From: Methanocorpusculum sp.
GTDB taxonomy: Archaea > Halobacteriota > Methanomicrobia > Methanomicrobiales > Methanocorpusculaceae
NCBI GenBank assembly: GCA_029987115.1
Contig: DALTWK010000014.1
Coordinates: 1-31,166 of the forward strand
Reading direction: 5' to 3'
Length of the DNA stretch: 31,166 bases
In this document: piece after piece, positions 6,458 to 14,363 of the stretch
How positions within the stretch are numbered: position 1 is the first letter of the stretch
Layout of the letters: each line of letters begins with the position of its first letter
The notes under the pieces: model-generated
The model's input: only the letters and a program-made list of their open reading frames with translations
What the model was told of the DNA's origin: nothing
Databases searched by the model: none
Translations under genes and position numbers: made by a program

Positions 6458-8221
6458 TTATTTTTTGGTGATGGTTTTCAGAAGTTCCTTCATTTCGCTG
6501 TTGGAAGCTTCAATCTCTTCCTCTTCAATTACAGGCATACTCTTTGCCCGTTCCATTTCCTGCTGCTCAAGGAAAGGGTAATCAACTTTGGAAAGTTTTG
6601 TCATCGGCATCTCATCGATGACTTCAACTTTGACTGGAACACTCCAGCGGTTCAGATTCTCGCGGGCATAGGCAATCAGTTCTCTATCTATCTTTTCCGG
6701 TGCAAAGCCTTCATTTAAGACGACAAAAAGCATAATCTTCCTGTCTTTTTTATAGGGGGTGGAAACAGCACAGACCTGCTTGATTGCTGGGTGTTTCTGC
6801 ATTGTCTCTTCAATCATAGATGGGTAGACATTGTAACCGTTGATTTTAATCATACGCTTGTATCGGGAGCGGAAACTGATGTTTCCGTCATCGCCGATTG
6901 CAACAATATCTCCTGTATGGAGCCACGTGTTTCCATCGGGGTGTTTCTGGAGAACAGCCTCCGTTGCCTCCTCGTTTTTATAGTAACCATTCATAATGGT
7001 TGCACCGAGGAAACAGAGTTCTCCCTCCTCCCCTTGTGGGACCTCGGTTGTGGTTCCCGGCTCTACAACACAGATGCGTGAGTCACCAAGCGGTTTTCCA
7101 ATACAGCAACTTGGAAGAAAATCCATGTCATTCGGTGAAAGAGTGCAGGTTCCACACGCTTCCGTGAGTCCATATCCTGCCCTAAAACGAACCGTATTGT
7201 TGTCGCGTTTCAGCAAATCGTTATATTTAGTGATAAGTGTTTCCGGAACACGATCCCCTCCTGATACCATGAGTTTGAGGTCTGATAAATCATAATTCTG
7301 GAAGTATGGATACATCCGCTCGAAGAGTGCCGGGACTCCTGCAATGAACAGAATGTGTTCACGTTTTATTTCCTTGAAACATCCTTTCGGATTAAAACGC
7401 GGTACAAGTACTGCTTTCATACCGGAAATCAGCGGGGCATGAACTGTGACTGCAAGACCAAATGCATGGAAAATCGGGAGCAGTGCAAGGAATCCGTCTC
7501 CGACATCTGTTTTCCCTTCTCCGACTTCAATCAGCATCTGCATGGAAATGGTGTTTACAGCATAATTCGAAAGCATGACGCCTTTCGATGTGCCGGTGGT
7601 ACCGCCGGTGTACATGATGACCGCTGTATCTTCCGGTTTCCCGTCTTCAACCGGGAGTTCAAATCCGGCACGAAGTTTATCCCGTCCTTCTTTCAGGAAG
7701 TCCGTCCACTTAGTTATGCTCTTCACATTATGTGCGGGTTTGTTATTTCTCAATGCTAGTGTGTATCCTGCTTTGAGTATAAGACCCCTTGGTGAGCAGG
7801 GGAAATATTTGGCGGTTGTACAGCGGATGACCTGAATGTCGCAGTCAGAGACTTTTTCTTCATTCAGTTCTATCGTGAAAACCAGTTTGCTCTCTGTAAG
7901 ATTAATTGCATAATGAGCTTCTTCAGTGGTGGAGAGAGGATGAAGCATATTGGCAATAGCGCCGATTCTATTGATAGCATACAGGGCAATGATACTCTGT
8001 GGAATATTCGGCATGAAAATAGTGACCATGTCGCCTTTCTTGATTCCTCGGGAAAGGAGGGCTGCTGCTGCTGCATCGACCTCCTTCATGAACATCCACC
8101 AGAAAATACGGCGGTGGTAATAGGTCATTGCTACCGACCATTCTCCGGAGCGTTTGCGCCCGTAAAGAAGTGCCTGATAAAGGGAACGTTTATCCTCTTC
8201 GGTATAATTCAGTGCTGCCAC
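6458..8221 (-). CDS. AMP-forming acyl-CoA synthetase / CoA ligase family protein
   Basis: ANL-superfamily adenylating enzyme that would activate a carboxylic acid with ATP and then join it to CoA. Core motifs are intact: P-loop YTGGTTGTSKG (204-214), the AGYGLTEACG motif, WLHTGDI with GDDGNISFRSRYKRMIKINGYN-type hinge (given here in two parts: GDDGNISFR and KRMIKINGYNVYP), and the C-terminal PMTKLSKVDYPFL bearing the catalytic Lys. At 587 aa the length fits long-chain or medium-chain synthetases, plus an acidic C-terminal tail (VIEEEEIEAS). The start codon is GTG at 8221; GGAG lies at 8232-8229, seven bases upstream. The acid substrate is unknown. Archaeal lipids are not fatty-acid based, so roles such as fatty-acid, aromatic-acid or branched-acid activation are all possible. 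It is monocistronic and convergent with cbiQ. Confidence 0.85.
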   Translation of the reverse strand: MAALNYTEEDKRSLYQALLYGRKRSGEWSVAMTYYHRRIFWWMFMKEVDAAAAALLSRGIKKGDMVTIFMPNIPQSIIALYAINRIGAIANMLHPLSTTEEAHYAINLTESKLVFTIELNEEKVSDCDIQVIRCTTAKYFPCSPRGLILKAGYTLALRNNKPAHNVKSITKWTDFLKEGRDKLRAGFELPVEDGKPEDTAVIMYTGGTTGTSKGVMLSNYAVNTISMQMLIEVGEGKTDVGDGFLALLPIFHAFGLAVTVHAPLISGMKAVLVPRFNPKGCFKEIKREHILFIAGVPALFERMYPYFQNYDLSDLKLMVSGGDRVPETLITKYNDLLKRDNNTVRFRAGYGLTEACGTCTLSPNDMDFLPSCCIGKPLGDSRICVVEPGTTTEVPQGEEGELCFLGATIMNGYYKNEEATEAVLQKHPDGNTWLHTGDIVAIGDDGNISFRSRYKRMIKINGYNVYPSMIEETMQKHPAIKQVCAVSTPYKKDRKIMLFVVLNEGFAPEKIDRELIAYARENLNRWSVPVKVEVIDEMPMTKLSKVDYPFLEQQEMERAKSMPVIEEEEIEASNSEMKELLKTITKK

Positions 8222-8329
8222 TTTATATCTCCAACCACGATAATTGTAATATTATTTGTCTTTGTCTGTTATAAACATCCTACCAAAGAATAACTGTTTT
8301 CCTATCTAAAATTCAAGTATTGATGACAT
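8222..8329. promoter_or_regulatory. Divergent promoter region, acyl-CoA synthetase / ArsD-like gene
   Basis: A 108-bp AT-rich gap between divergent genes. On the plus strand a TATA-like TTATAAAC at 8269-8276 would place transcription start near 8300, giving a leader of about 30 bases for the ArsD-like gene. On the minus strand AT-rich sequence near 8245-8260 could serve the synthetase gene. No operator is obvious. Confidence 0.35.
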
Positions 8330-8662
8330 ATGGCAAATATACTCATCGTTGAAGATACGATACCTGATTCATTATCACCTGATTATCTCCGAATCATAGA
8401 AGTTACTGGCAAACTCGAAGATGCCGGATTTTCACTGCCGCGGATTGCTGTTGACAAATGTGTTGCACCGGCAGTTCTCGACTTGGTAAATAAGAACGGG
8501 ATGTCAATTCTGCCGATTACACTGGTTAACGGATTTCCGATGTATCTATCGCGTTATCCGTCAAATGATGAAATAAAGCAGATTCTGAACGTTCCTGACG
8601 GCATTCTCGAAAAGAAAATCTGCGGATGCTGTTGTATCGAAGGATGTGGTGGCGACTGCTGA
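8330..8662 (+). CDS. Small ArsD-like protein with cysteine-rich C-terminus
   Basis: A 110-aa protein that resembles the thioredoxin-fold arsenic metallochaperone ArsD. The second half follows the ArsD plan: LPITLVNGFPMYLSRYPSND then EIKQILNVP, matching the family's conserved proline before the internal strand, the YP turn and the final helix. The family's functional N-terminal vicinal cysteines (the CC...C of ArsD) are absent here: the first 40 residues contain no Cys. Instead the last 14 residues hold six cysteines (CGCCCIEGCGGDC), a strong soft-metal or cluster-binding candidate. No arsA, arsB or arsR is adjacent. Function is therefore uncertain: metal sensing, delivery or redox are possible. 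The ATG at 8330 is the natural start, with only a weak ribosome-binding site. Confidence 0.6.
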   Translation: MANILIVEDTIPDSLSPDYLRIIEVTGKLEDAGFSLPRIAVDKCVAPAVLDLVNKNGMSILPITLVNGFPMYLSRYPSNDEIKQILNVPDGILEKKICGCCCIEGCGGDC

Positions 8663-8678
8663 TTTTTGGATTCGGTTG

Positions 8679-8687
8679 GTATATCTA
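8679..8687 (+). promoter_or_regulatory. TATA-like element upstream of elp3
   Basis: GTATATCTA (8680-8688) within the short gap 8663-8713 lies about 30 bases before the elp3 ATG at 8714. Archaeal start sites fall about 25 bases downstream of such a box, predicting an almost leaderless mRNA, consistent with the lack of a clear Shine-Dalgarno site. Confidence 0.35.
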
Positions 8688-8713
8688 TTTTCAAAACCCA
8701 TATCTAAGAAGTT

Positions 8714-10279
8714 ATGGAGCCAGACGACAGTACCTATCAGGAAATCATTAATTTGATTCTCGCACACCCGGAACGTGATGTGCAGTCAATTAAACTTACG
8801 GTCTGCCGTAAATATTCTCTTGACGCCATGCCGAAAAACTCGGCAATTCTCAAAGCTGCTCCAGTCGAGGTCTATGAAACTGTGCGCGAACGCCTGCTGG
8901 TGAAACCGACCAGAACTTTGTCCGGTGTCGCTCCTGTTGCCGTCATGACTTCCCCTGCACCATGTCCGCACGGAAAATGTCTCCCATGTCCGGGCGGTCC
9001 GGAACATGTATTCCATTCTCCGCAGAGTTATACTGGAGAAGAACCAGCGGCTCTTCGTGCACGCCAGAATGATTACGATCCCTACAAGCAGGTTATTGCT
9101 CGTCTCGGTCAGTTCAAACTGCTTGGTCATCATGTTGATAAAGCAGAACTGATTGTGATGGGTGGTACGATGACAGCACGCGAAGATGCATACCAAACGC
9201 ATTTCGTCTCTGAATGCCTTCGTGGAATGAATGAGTTCTCTGGTAAAAAATCGACAGCGGGAAATATTGCGGAACTGATGATAGAAAATGAGACATCCGA
9301 TGTCCGCTGCATTGCAACCACCTTTGAAACCAGACCGGACTGGTGTAAAGAGGAACACATCAACAAGATGCTTGAACTTGGGGTTACCAAAGTGGAACTT
9401 GGATTCCAGCATACAGAGGATGAGCTTTTAACCCTCAATAAACGCGGACATACGGTTGCAGATAGCGTTCTGGCAAATACCAACCTTAGGGACGCAGGCA
9501 TTAAAGTTGGATTCCACGTCATGCCGAATCTGTACGGAAGCACCATTGAGCGTGATAAACGGATGTTTGATACGCTCTTCACTGACGAACGGTTCTGCCC
9601 TGATTTCCTGAAAATTTACCCTACCTTAGTTACACCTGGTGCTGAATTGGAAGAGCTCTGGAAAGCAGGGGAGTATCAGACGTATGATGAAGATGATTTG
9701 GTCGGTCTTCTTGCATATGCCAAATCGAAGTTACCTGAATATGTTCGTCTCCAGCGTATCCAGCGTGACATTCCAGCAAAACTTATTGTCTCCGGTTCTA
9801 TCCATGGTCACATTCGGCAGATGGCACAGGAACGTCTTGAAAAAGAAGGGGGGTGCTGTCACTGCATCCGTTGCCGTGAAATCGGAAGACGCCCGTCAAA
9901 TGCGGTGGAAAAGGATGAAACACTTACCTATTCATGCTGCGGTGGAACAGAACATTTCCTCTCAACCACTGCCGGTGATGCCCTCATAGGATTTGTTCGC
10001 CTTCGGTTCCCCGGACGCGTCTTCCGTTCAGAGCTTGAAAATGCCGCATTAGTCAGGGAACTGCACGTTTACGGCATGCTGGTACCGCTCGGAGAAAAAG
10101 GGGCCGGAGAAGAACGTCAGCACCGCTCTTACGGGAAGCATCTCCTTGCAAGAGCCGAGGAGATGGCGAAAGAAGCCGGTTACGAAAAGGTTGCTATAAT
10201 GGCAGGAATTGGGGTCCGTCCGTATTATCATAGGCAGGGATATGTGCGAAGAGGACCATATATGGTTAAGGAATTATGA
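8714..10279 (+). CDS. elp3: tRNA uridine-34 carboxymethyl-modification enzyme Elp3 (radical SAM / acetyltransferase)
   Basis: Archaeal Elp3, which uses acetyl-CoA and a SAM-derived radical to add a carboxymethyl group to C5 of wobble uridine in tRNA. The radical-SAM cluster motif is CPHGKCLPC, with Cys84, Cys89 and Cys92 (CX4CX2C). The barrel follows with ELIVMGGTMTARED and VELGFQHTEDELL. A zinc-site segment (CCHCIRCREIG) and a C-terminal GNAT acetyl-CoA-binding domain (QHRSYGKHLLARAEEMAKE, then GVRPYYHRQGY) complete the 521-aa protein, the usual length. The stop overlaps the priS start (ATGA), placing elp3 at the head of a long translation/replication operon. Confidence 0.95.
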   Translation: MEPDDSTYQEIINLILAHPERDVQSIKLTVCRKYSLDAMPKNSAILKAAPVEVYETVRERLLVKPTRTLSGVAPVAVMTSPAPCPHGKCLPCPGGPEHVFHSPQSYTGEEPAALRARQNDYDPYKQVIARLGQFKLLGHHVDKAELIVMGGTMTAREDAYQTHFVSECLRGMNEFSGKKSTAGNIAELMIENETSDVRCIATTFETRPDWCKEEHINKMLELGVTKVELGFQHTEDELLTLNKRGHTVADSVLANTNLRDAGIKVGFHVMPNLYGSTIERDKRMFDTLFTDERFCPDFLKIYPTLVTPGAELEELWKAGEYQTYDEDDLVGLLAYAKSKLPEYVRLQRIQRDIPAKLIVSGSIHGHIRQMAQERLEKEGGCCHCIRCREIGRRPSNAVEKDETLTYSCCGGTEHFLSTTAGDALIGFVRLRFPGRVFRSELENAALVRELHVYGMLVPLGEKGAGEERQHRSYGKHLLARAEEMAKEAGYEKVAIMAGIGVRPYYHRQGYVRRGPYMVKEL

Positions 10280-11418
10280 AACCAGCCACGCTCGAGTTCG
10301 TCAGAAAACGCTTTGCAGCGTACTATAACGGCGAAATTAAAGGAGCGGGAGCGCTTTTTGCACCATCTTCAATGACTCAGCGTGAGTGGGGTTTCCTGTT
10401 TTTCAGCACAGATGCCAAAGTGGGTATGCGCCGTCATCTTGATTTCCGTGATTTGGACTCACTGAAGTCCTATCTAAAAACCATGACTCCTGCGCATGTC
10501 TATTATTCCACAGCATACTATCGGAATCCATCTGCCGGAACAATGGCAGAAAAAACCTGGCAGGGGGCCGATTTAATTTTTGATCTTGATGCAGATCATA
10601 TTCTGCATGCATCGTATGAGGTCATGCTCTCCCGCGTCAAGGAAGAACTTTTCAAACTTATTGATATGCTGACCGGTGAACTTGGGTTCGACAAAAAAGA
10701 TTTGCACATCAATTTCTCAGGGGGGCGTGGATACCATATACATCTACCGCTCCTGACAGTCAGGAGCATGGATACCGCGGCACGTAGGCAGCTTGCCGAC
10801 TATGTTTCCGGTGTGGGGCTCACTGCAGAATCCATGTTGGCAAGTCCGCAGAAGACAGGCTGGCCGGTTCGGTGGAGAAGTGCACTTTCCGCAGAACTGG
10901 AGCGGATTTCCGGTCTTACTCAACCCGAGACAAGAGCATATCTTTGTGGATTCCAAGGGGTTTCCGAACGTCAGGCAGATTTATTCTACAAAGGAATCAA
11001 CGACGTCAGAAGAAAACTGAATGAAACACCGTCACTGTTGAAAGAAAACAAGATAATAGCAGCTATGACGACACATGAGAATCCGGTTTTCCAGGAGAAA
11101 ATACAGGCACAGGCCGCCCTGGTCGATGAACCGGTTACCGCAGATGTCAAGCGTCTTATCCGCTACCCTGGTAGTCTCCATGGGGGTTCCGGTATGCAGG
11201 CTGTCAGTGTTGATGTATCCGATCTCGATACCTTTGACCCCCTCGTTGACCCGGTTGTTTTCGGGGAAGATCTTGTAACCGTAACCTGTCAGTTTCCGGT
11301 TAAGATGCCTATGCTTGGAAATACATACAATCTGGTAAAAGGTACGAATAAGGTTCCTGAGGCACTTGCCATTTTCCTCTGTTGCAGAGGAATTGCTGAA
11401 CTTGGGGGTGAAAACTGA
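10276..11418 (+). CDS. priS: DNA primase small catalytic subunit PriS
   Basis: Catalytic subunit of the archaeo-eukaryotic DNA primase, making RNA/DNA primers with PriL, which is not in this window. The metal-binding aspartates are seen in DLIFDLDADH (Asp103 and Asp105). SGGRGYHIHLP (148-158) is the conserved nucleotide-binding loop with its His. RLIRYPGSLHGGSGM near residue 298 corresponds to the family's HGKTG-like motif, here HGGSG. Length 380 aa is normal. It overlaps elp3 upstream by four bases and gins51 downstream by one base, so all three are probably cotranslated. This priS-gins association is a recognised archaeal arrangement. Confidence 0.95.
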   Translation: MKPATLEFVRKRFAAYYNGEIKGAGALFAPSSMTQREWGFLFFSTDAKVGMRRHLDFRDLDSLKSYLKTMTPAHVYYSTAYYRNPSAGTMAEKTWQGADLIFDLDADHILHASYEVMLSRVKEELFKLIDMLTGELGFDKKDLHINFSGGRGYHIHLPLLTVRSMDTAARRQLADYVSGVGLTAESMLASPQKTGWPVRWRSALSAELERISGLTQPETRAYLCGFQGVSERQADLFYKGINDVRRKLNETPSLLKENKIIAAMTTHENPVFQEKIQAQAALVDEPVTADVKRLIRYPGSLHGGSGMQAVSVDVSDLDTFDPLVDPVVFGEDLVTVTCQFPVKMPMLGNTYNLVKGTNKVPEALAIFLCCRGIAELGGEN

Positions 11419-12119
11419 TGCGTGAAATTACCATATCCGATCTTCACGGATATCTTCTTGATGAGCGTGCATCAGGTTCTCTAGTGGAGATACCCGGGGA
11501 CTTTTACGAAGTGGTTCTCAAGAATATTGATGACCTCCGAAAGAAAGCCGCATCTATTAACGATCCCTTTGGTGAAGGAGTTCAGAGTCTTATTAAAGAG
11601 CGAGAGAGCCTGCGCGAATATCTGCGCGACCTCTATTCTGTAAGGACGAAAAAAATCATCAACCTGGCTCAAGCAAAGGCAAATGGCGAGGAAATAGACC
11701 GAAACGAGCTTCGTATGATGGTTTCCGGAGAACGTTCTCTCTATCAGGTGGTATTAGAATCCTGTGAATCTTGCAGAAAAACTCTTTTAGAAGGGAAGCC
11801 AACATTAGAAATTACTGCATATGGCTACGGAGCACCGGAGGTTCCGGAAATTGAGGAAGCTTCACCCGTAAATTCCGAAAATACCCCAGTGCTGGAATCC
11901 GCGCCAGATTATGACGCGCAATCCGTATCAGCAGACAGTGCAGAACAAGCTCCCGAACCGTCCCGCGTAATTGCGGTACGTTCTGAAATTCAATCATTCC
12001 AGGACATAAACGGACGCGTTTACACTCTTTCGCCAGGAGATATCGTGTCTCTGCCACAACCTATGGCAGATATCCTGTGTAATACCAACAAAGCATTAAG
12101 TATCCGTATCCGCAAATAA
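11418..12119 (+). CDS. gins51: GINS complex subunit, Gins51 (Sld5/Psf1-like)
   Basis: Replication factor that joins MCM and Cdc45/GAN in the replicative helicase assembly. The N-terminal alpha-helical A domain spans about residues 1-125 (ISDLHGYLLDERASGSLVEI and repeated acidic/basic helices). A variable acidic linker rich in Pro, Ser and Glu covers about 135-185. The C-terminal small beta B domain reads VRSEIQSFQDINGRVYTLSP and then GDIVSLPQPMADIL, the pattern expected for Gins51, whose A and B domains are in A-B order. The start overlaps the priS stop (TGATG). The neighbour genes L44e and S27e follow after 57 bp. Confidence 0.85.
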   Translation: MREITISDLHGYLLDERASGSLVEIPGDFYEVVLKNIDDLRKKAASINDPFGEGVQSLIKERESLREYLRDLYSVRTKKIINLAQAKANGEEIDRNELRMMVSGERSLYQVVLESCESCRKTLLEGKPTLEITAYGYGAPEVPEIEEASPVNSENTPVLESAPDYDAQSVSADSAEQAPEPSRVIAVRSEIQSFQDINGRVYTLSPGDIVSLPQPMADILCNTNKALSIRIRK

Positions 12120-12176
12120 ATACAGGTATTTACTGCAGTCTCAGCTAGAGGCTATCCTACTATAGAGGGAAACATC

Positions 12177-12455
12177 ATGAAGAAACCAGTAAAATTCAAT
12201 ACCTACTGCCCATACTGCCGCAAGCACACTGAGCACGAGGTTGAAAAAGTAAAGAAGGGAAAGACCACCGGTCTCCACTGGATTGACCGTCAGAAGGCAC
12301 GCAGAAGCAACATCGGAAACCGTGGTAAATTCGGCAAGGTTCCGGGAGGAGATAAGCCGACCAAGAAGATTAACGTACGCTACCGGTGCAAGGAGTGCGG
12401 AAAGGCACACCTTAGAGAAGGATACCGTGCAGGCAAATTCGAACTTACGGAGTGA
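12177..12455 (+). CDS. rpl44e: 50S ribosomal protein L44e
   Basis: Zinc-ribbon protein of the large ribosomal subunit near the tRNA exit site. The 92-aa sequence carries the first Cys pair in YCPYCRKHTEHEVE and the second in YRCKECGKAHLREGY, with the basic Gly-rich centre (RRSNIGNRGKFGKVPGGDKP) typical of L44e. A purine-rich GAGGGA lies about 10 bases before the ATG. The 57-bp gap after gins51 may hold an internal promoter, but no TATA box stands out. It is followed after seven bases by rps27e. Confidence 0.97.
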   Translation: MKKPVKFNTYCPYCRKHTEHEVEKVKKGKTTGLHWIDRQKARRSNIGNRGKFGKVPGGDKPTKKINVRYRCKECGKAHLREGYRAGKFELTE

Positions 12456-12462
12456 TTGAAAA

Positions 12463-12651
12463 ATGGTAAAAGCAACCCGCGAAAACCGGAGCAAGTTCTT
12501 AAAGGTTAAGTGCCCGGACTGTGAAAATGAGCAGCTTATCTTCGAGAAGGCAACCTCTGTTGTCCAGTGCACTGTCTGCGGTCGTATCTTAGCTGAACCG
12601 ACCGGCGGAAAAGCAAACCTCAAGGGCGACGTTGTCGCAACCTTTGAATAA
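12463..12651 (+). CDS. rps27e: 30S ribosomal protein S27e
   Basis: Small zinc-ribbon protein of the small ribosomal subunit. Its 62 residues include KFLKVKCPDCENEQLIFEKA and CTVCGRILAEPTGGKA, giving the C-x2-C ... C-x2-C zinc site. It lies seven bases downstream of rpl44e and 18 bases upstream of the aIF2-alpha gene. The order L44e, S27e, aIF2-alpha, Nop10 is conserved across many archaea. Confidence 0.97.
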   Translation: MVKATRENRSKFLKVKCPDCENEQLIFEKATSVVQCTVCGRILAEPTGGKANLKGDVVATFE

Positions 12652-12669
12652 ATAAGGAAAATCTAATCA

Positions 12670-13443
12670 ATGAGCGAAAGAGACTGGCCACAGGAAGGAG
12701 AACTTGTCGTCTGCAGTGTGACTGAAGTTAAAGACTTCGCCGCATTTGTGACACTCGACGAGTATGAGAAACGCGAAGGACTTATCCCAATTGCAGAGGT
12801 AGCTCGCGGATGGATTAAATACATTCGTGACTATGTACGTGAGGGACAGAAGATTGTATGCAAAGTCCTGAATGTTGACACTTCCAAAGGTCACATTGAT
12901 CTTTCTCTTAAAGATGTCAATGAACACCAGCGCCGTGATAAAATTCAGGACTGGAAGAATGAACAGAAGGCTTCAAAGTGGATAGGCTTCGCATCGAAAG
13001 CATGCAAAATTCCGGAAAAGGAACTTTCGGAAGCAATGTACAATGCGAAGTATACCTCCCTCTATGATGCATTTGAAGATATTGCATTAGATCCGGAGAA
13101 GACTCTGGCGAAGTTCGATCTTCCAGCAAAAGGAAAGACTGCATTGCAGAAGATGGCCGAGGAGAATGTAAAAATCCAGAAGGTTACTGTCAGTGCGATT
13201 CTGGAACTTACCTCCAACAAACCTGACGGCGTCAATATTATTCGCCGTGCTCTGCGTAGTGCAGAACCGAAAGTTGACGGTGCTGAAATTGAACTGCTCT
13301 ATCTGGGAGCTCCGAACTACCGCATTAAAGTGACTGCAACTGATTATAAGAAGGCAAACAGTGCCCTGAAAAAGGCAGCTGATGCAGCAATCGGTGTTAT
13401 GGAACGTGCTGACGGTATCGGAAAACTGATTCAGCAGAAATAA
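12670..13443 (+). CDS. eif2a: Translation initiation factor aIF2 subunit alpha
   Basis: Alpha subunit of the archaeal aIF2 heterotrimer that brings initiator Met-tRNA to the 30S subunit. The N-terminal S1/OB domain covers about residues 8-85 (GELVVCSVTEVKDFAAFVTL, then GLIPIAEVARGWIKYIRDYV and GHIDLSLKDV). The helical domain follows, and the C-terminal alpha/beta domain (about 175-257) contains LTSNKPDGVNIIRRAL and PNYRIKVTATDYK. The loop where the eukaryotic factor has its regulatory Ser51 reads EVARGWIKYI here. The 257-aa length is typical. Confidence 0.96.
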   Translation: MSERDWPQEGELVVCSVTEVKDFAAFVTLDEYEKREGLIPIAEVARGWIKYIRDYVREGQKIVCKVLNVDTSKGHIDLSLKDVNEHQRRDKIQDWKNEQKASKWIGFASKACKIPEKELSEAMYNAKYTSLYDAFEDIALDPEKTLAKFDLPAKGKTALQKMAEENVKIQKVTVSAILELTSNKPDGVNIIRRALRSAEPKVDGAEIELLYLGAPNYRIKVTATDYKKANSALKKAADAAIGVMERADGIGKLIQQK

Positions 13444-13454
13444 GGAATCGATAA

Positions 13455-13622
13455 ATGTCAGGTCATATTCGCGAGTGTCGGACTGACCACATTTATACTC
13501 TTTTGAAGACTTGTCCAATATGCGGAAGGGAGACAACTTCTGCACATCCCGCACGTTATTCTCCCGAGGACCGTTACGGAAAATACCGGAGAATGGTGAA
13601 AAATGGACTCAATAAACATTAG
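13455..13622 (+). CDS. nop10: H/ACA RNP component Nop10 (55 aa)
   Basis: Small subunit of the archaeal H/ACA ribonucleoprotein that guides pseudouridylation by Cbf5. I translated it directly: it starts MSGHIRECRTDHIYTLLKTC and continues PICGRETTSAHPARYSPEDR, then YGKYRRMVKNGLNKH. The SAHPARYSPEDRYGKYRR block is the family hallmark. Only the second CxxC (Cys20 and Cys23) is complete. The first site has Cys8 but Asp at the expected second Cys position (CRTD), so the zinc ribbon is degenerate. It begins 11 bases after the aIF2-alpha stop, and its last 20 bases overlap the next gene in another frame. Confidence 0.92.
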   Translation: MSGHIRECRTDHIYTLLKTCPICGRETTSAHPARYSPEDRYGKYRRMVKNGLNKH

Positions 13623-14361
13623 ATGGTTTGTGGAAGATGTATCTGCCCGCTCTTCCGATATTGCAATAGCGGGACTTCCGGGCGTTGGTCATGTAGGTAA
13701 ACTTGTAGTTGATCATTTGATTCAGACGCTCCATGGTGAAAAGATTGTTGAGATTACCTCTACACTATTTCCGCCACAGATGTATGTGGGGGAAAATGGC
13801 GTCCTGCGTTTTCCGCGAAATGAGTTTTACTATGTTCCGAAAGGAAAGAAGAATCCCGCAATGATTCTATTGGCAGGAGACTGTCAGAGTGTTGGTGGCG
13901 AAGGTCACTATAAACTTGCAGAAGCCTACGTCAAAATTTTTTCCATGCTCGGGGTAAAACGTGTTTATACTCTCGGGGGTTATGGAACTGGGCGTTTGAT
14001 TGAAAATCCAAGAGTACTTGCAGGTCTTTCCTCCTCTTCCTTAAAGGAAGATGTTGAAAAAGCTGGTGCCATTGCCAATGGTGTAGAACCAGTTGGTGGG
14101 ATAATTGGTGCATGCGGATTAATCATTACTTTCGGCCGTCTTGCCGGTATGGAAGGTGTTGCCCTTCTTGGGGAAACATCCGGCTATCTGGTTGATCCTG
14201 TCAGTTCAACTGCAGTTCTTGATGTCTTGGAAAAACTCACCAAACTCAAGGTTGACAGAACTGATCTTCTGAAACTTGCAGAGGAAATGCAGACGGAACT
14301 TTCTTCCTTCACCTCTTCGGTCCAGCAGAATGCAGCCGATGATCTCCGCTACATTGGATAA
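13603..14361 (+). CDS. PAC2-family (proteasome assembly chaperone-like) protein
   Basis: A 252-aa PAC2-superfamily protein, related to archaeal PbaA/PbaB and the eukaryotic proteasome assembly chaperones. The Rossmann-like fold is seen in DIAIAGLPGVGHVGKLVVDH, EITSTLFPPQMYV, NPAMILLAGDCQS and VKRVYTLGGYGTGR, followed by VEPVGGIIGACGLI and a C-terminal helical tail. Whether it chaperones proteasome subunits here is inferred from the family. The ATG at 13603 lies within the 3' end of nop10; GGAG at 13588-13591 is a plausible ribosome-binding site. The gene is commonly found behind nop10 in archaea. Confidence 0.85.
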   Translation: MDSINIRWFVEDVSARSSDIAIAGLPGVGHVGKLVVDHLIQTLHGEKIVEITSTLFPPQMYVGENGVLRFPRNEFYYVPKGKKNPAMILLAGDCQSVGGEGHYKLAEAYVKIFSMLGVKRVYTLGGYGTGRLIENPRVLAGLSSSSLKEDVEKAGAIANGVEPVGGIIGACGLIITFGRLAGMEGVALLGETSGYLVDPVSSTAVLDVLEKLTKLKVDRTDLLKLAEEMQTELSSFTSSVQQNAADDLRYIG

Positions 14362-14363
14362 GC

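Noticed and set aside
8786..9582. Minus-strand open frames across elp3
   Set aside because: Elp3 motifs on the plus strand are complete; the antisense translations show no domain and no start signal.
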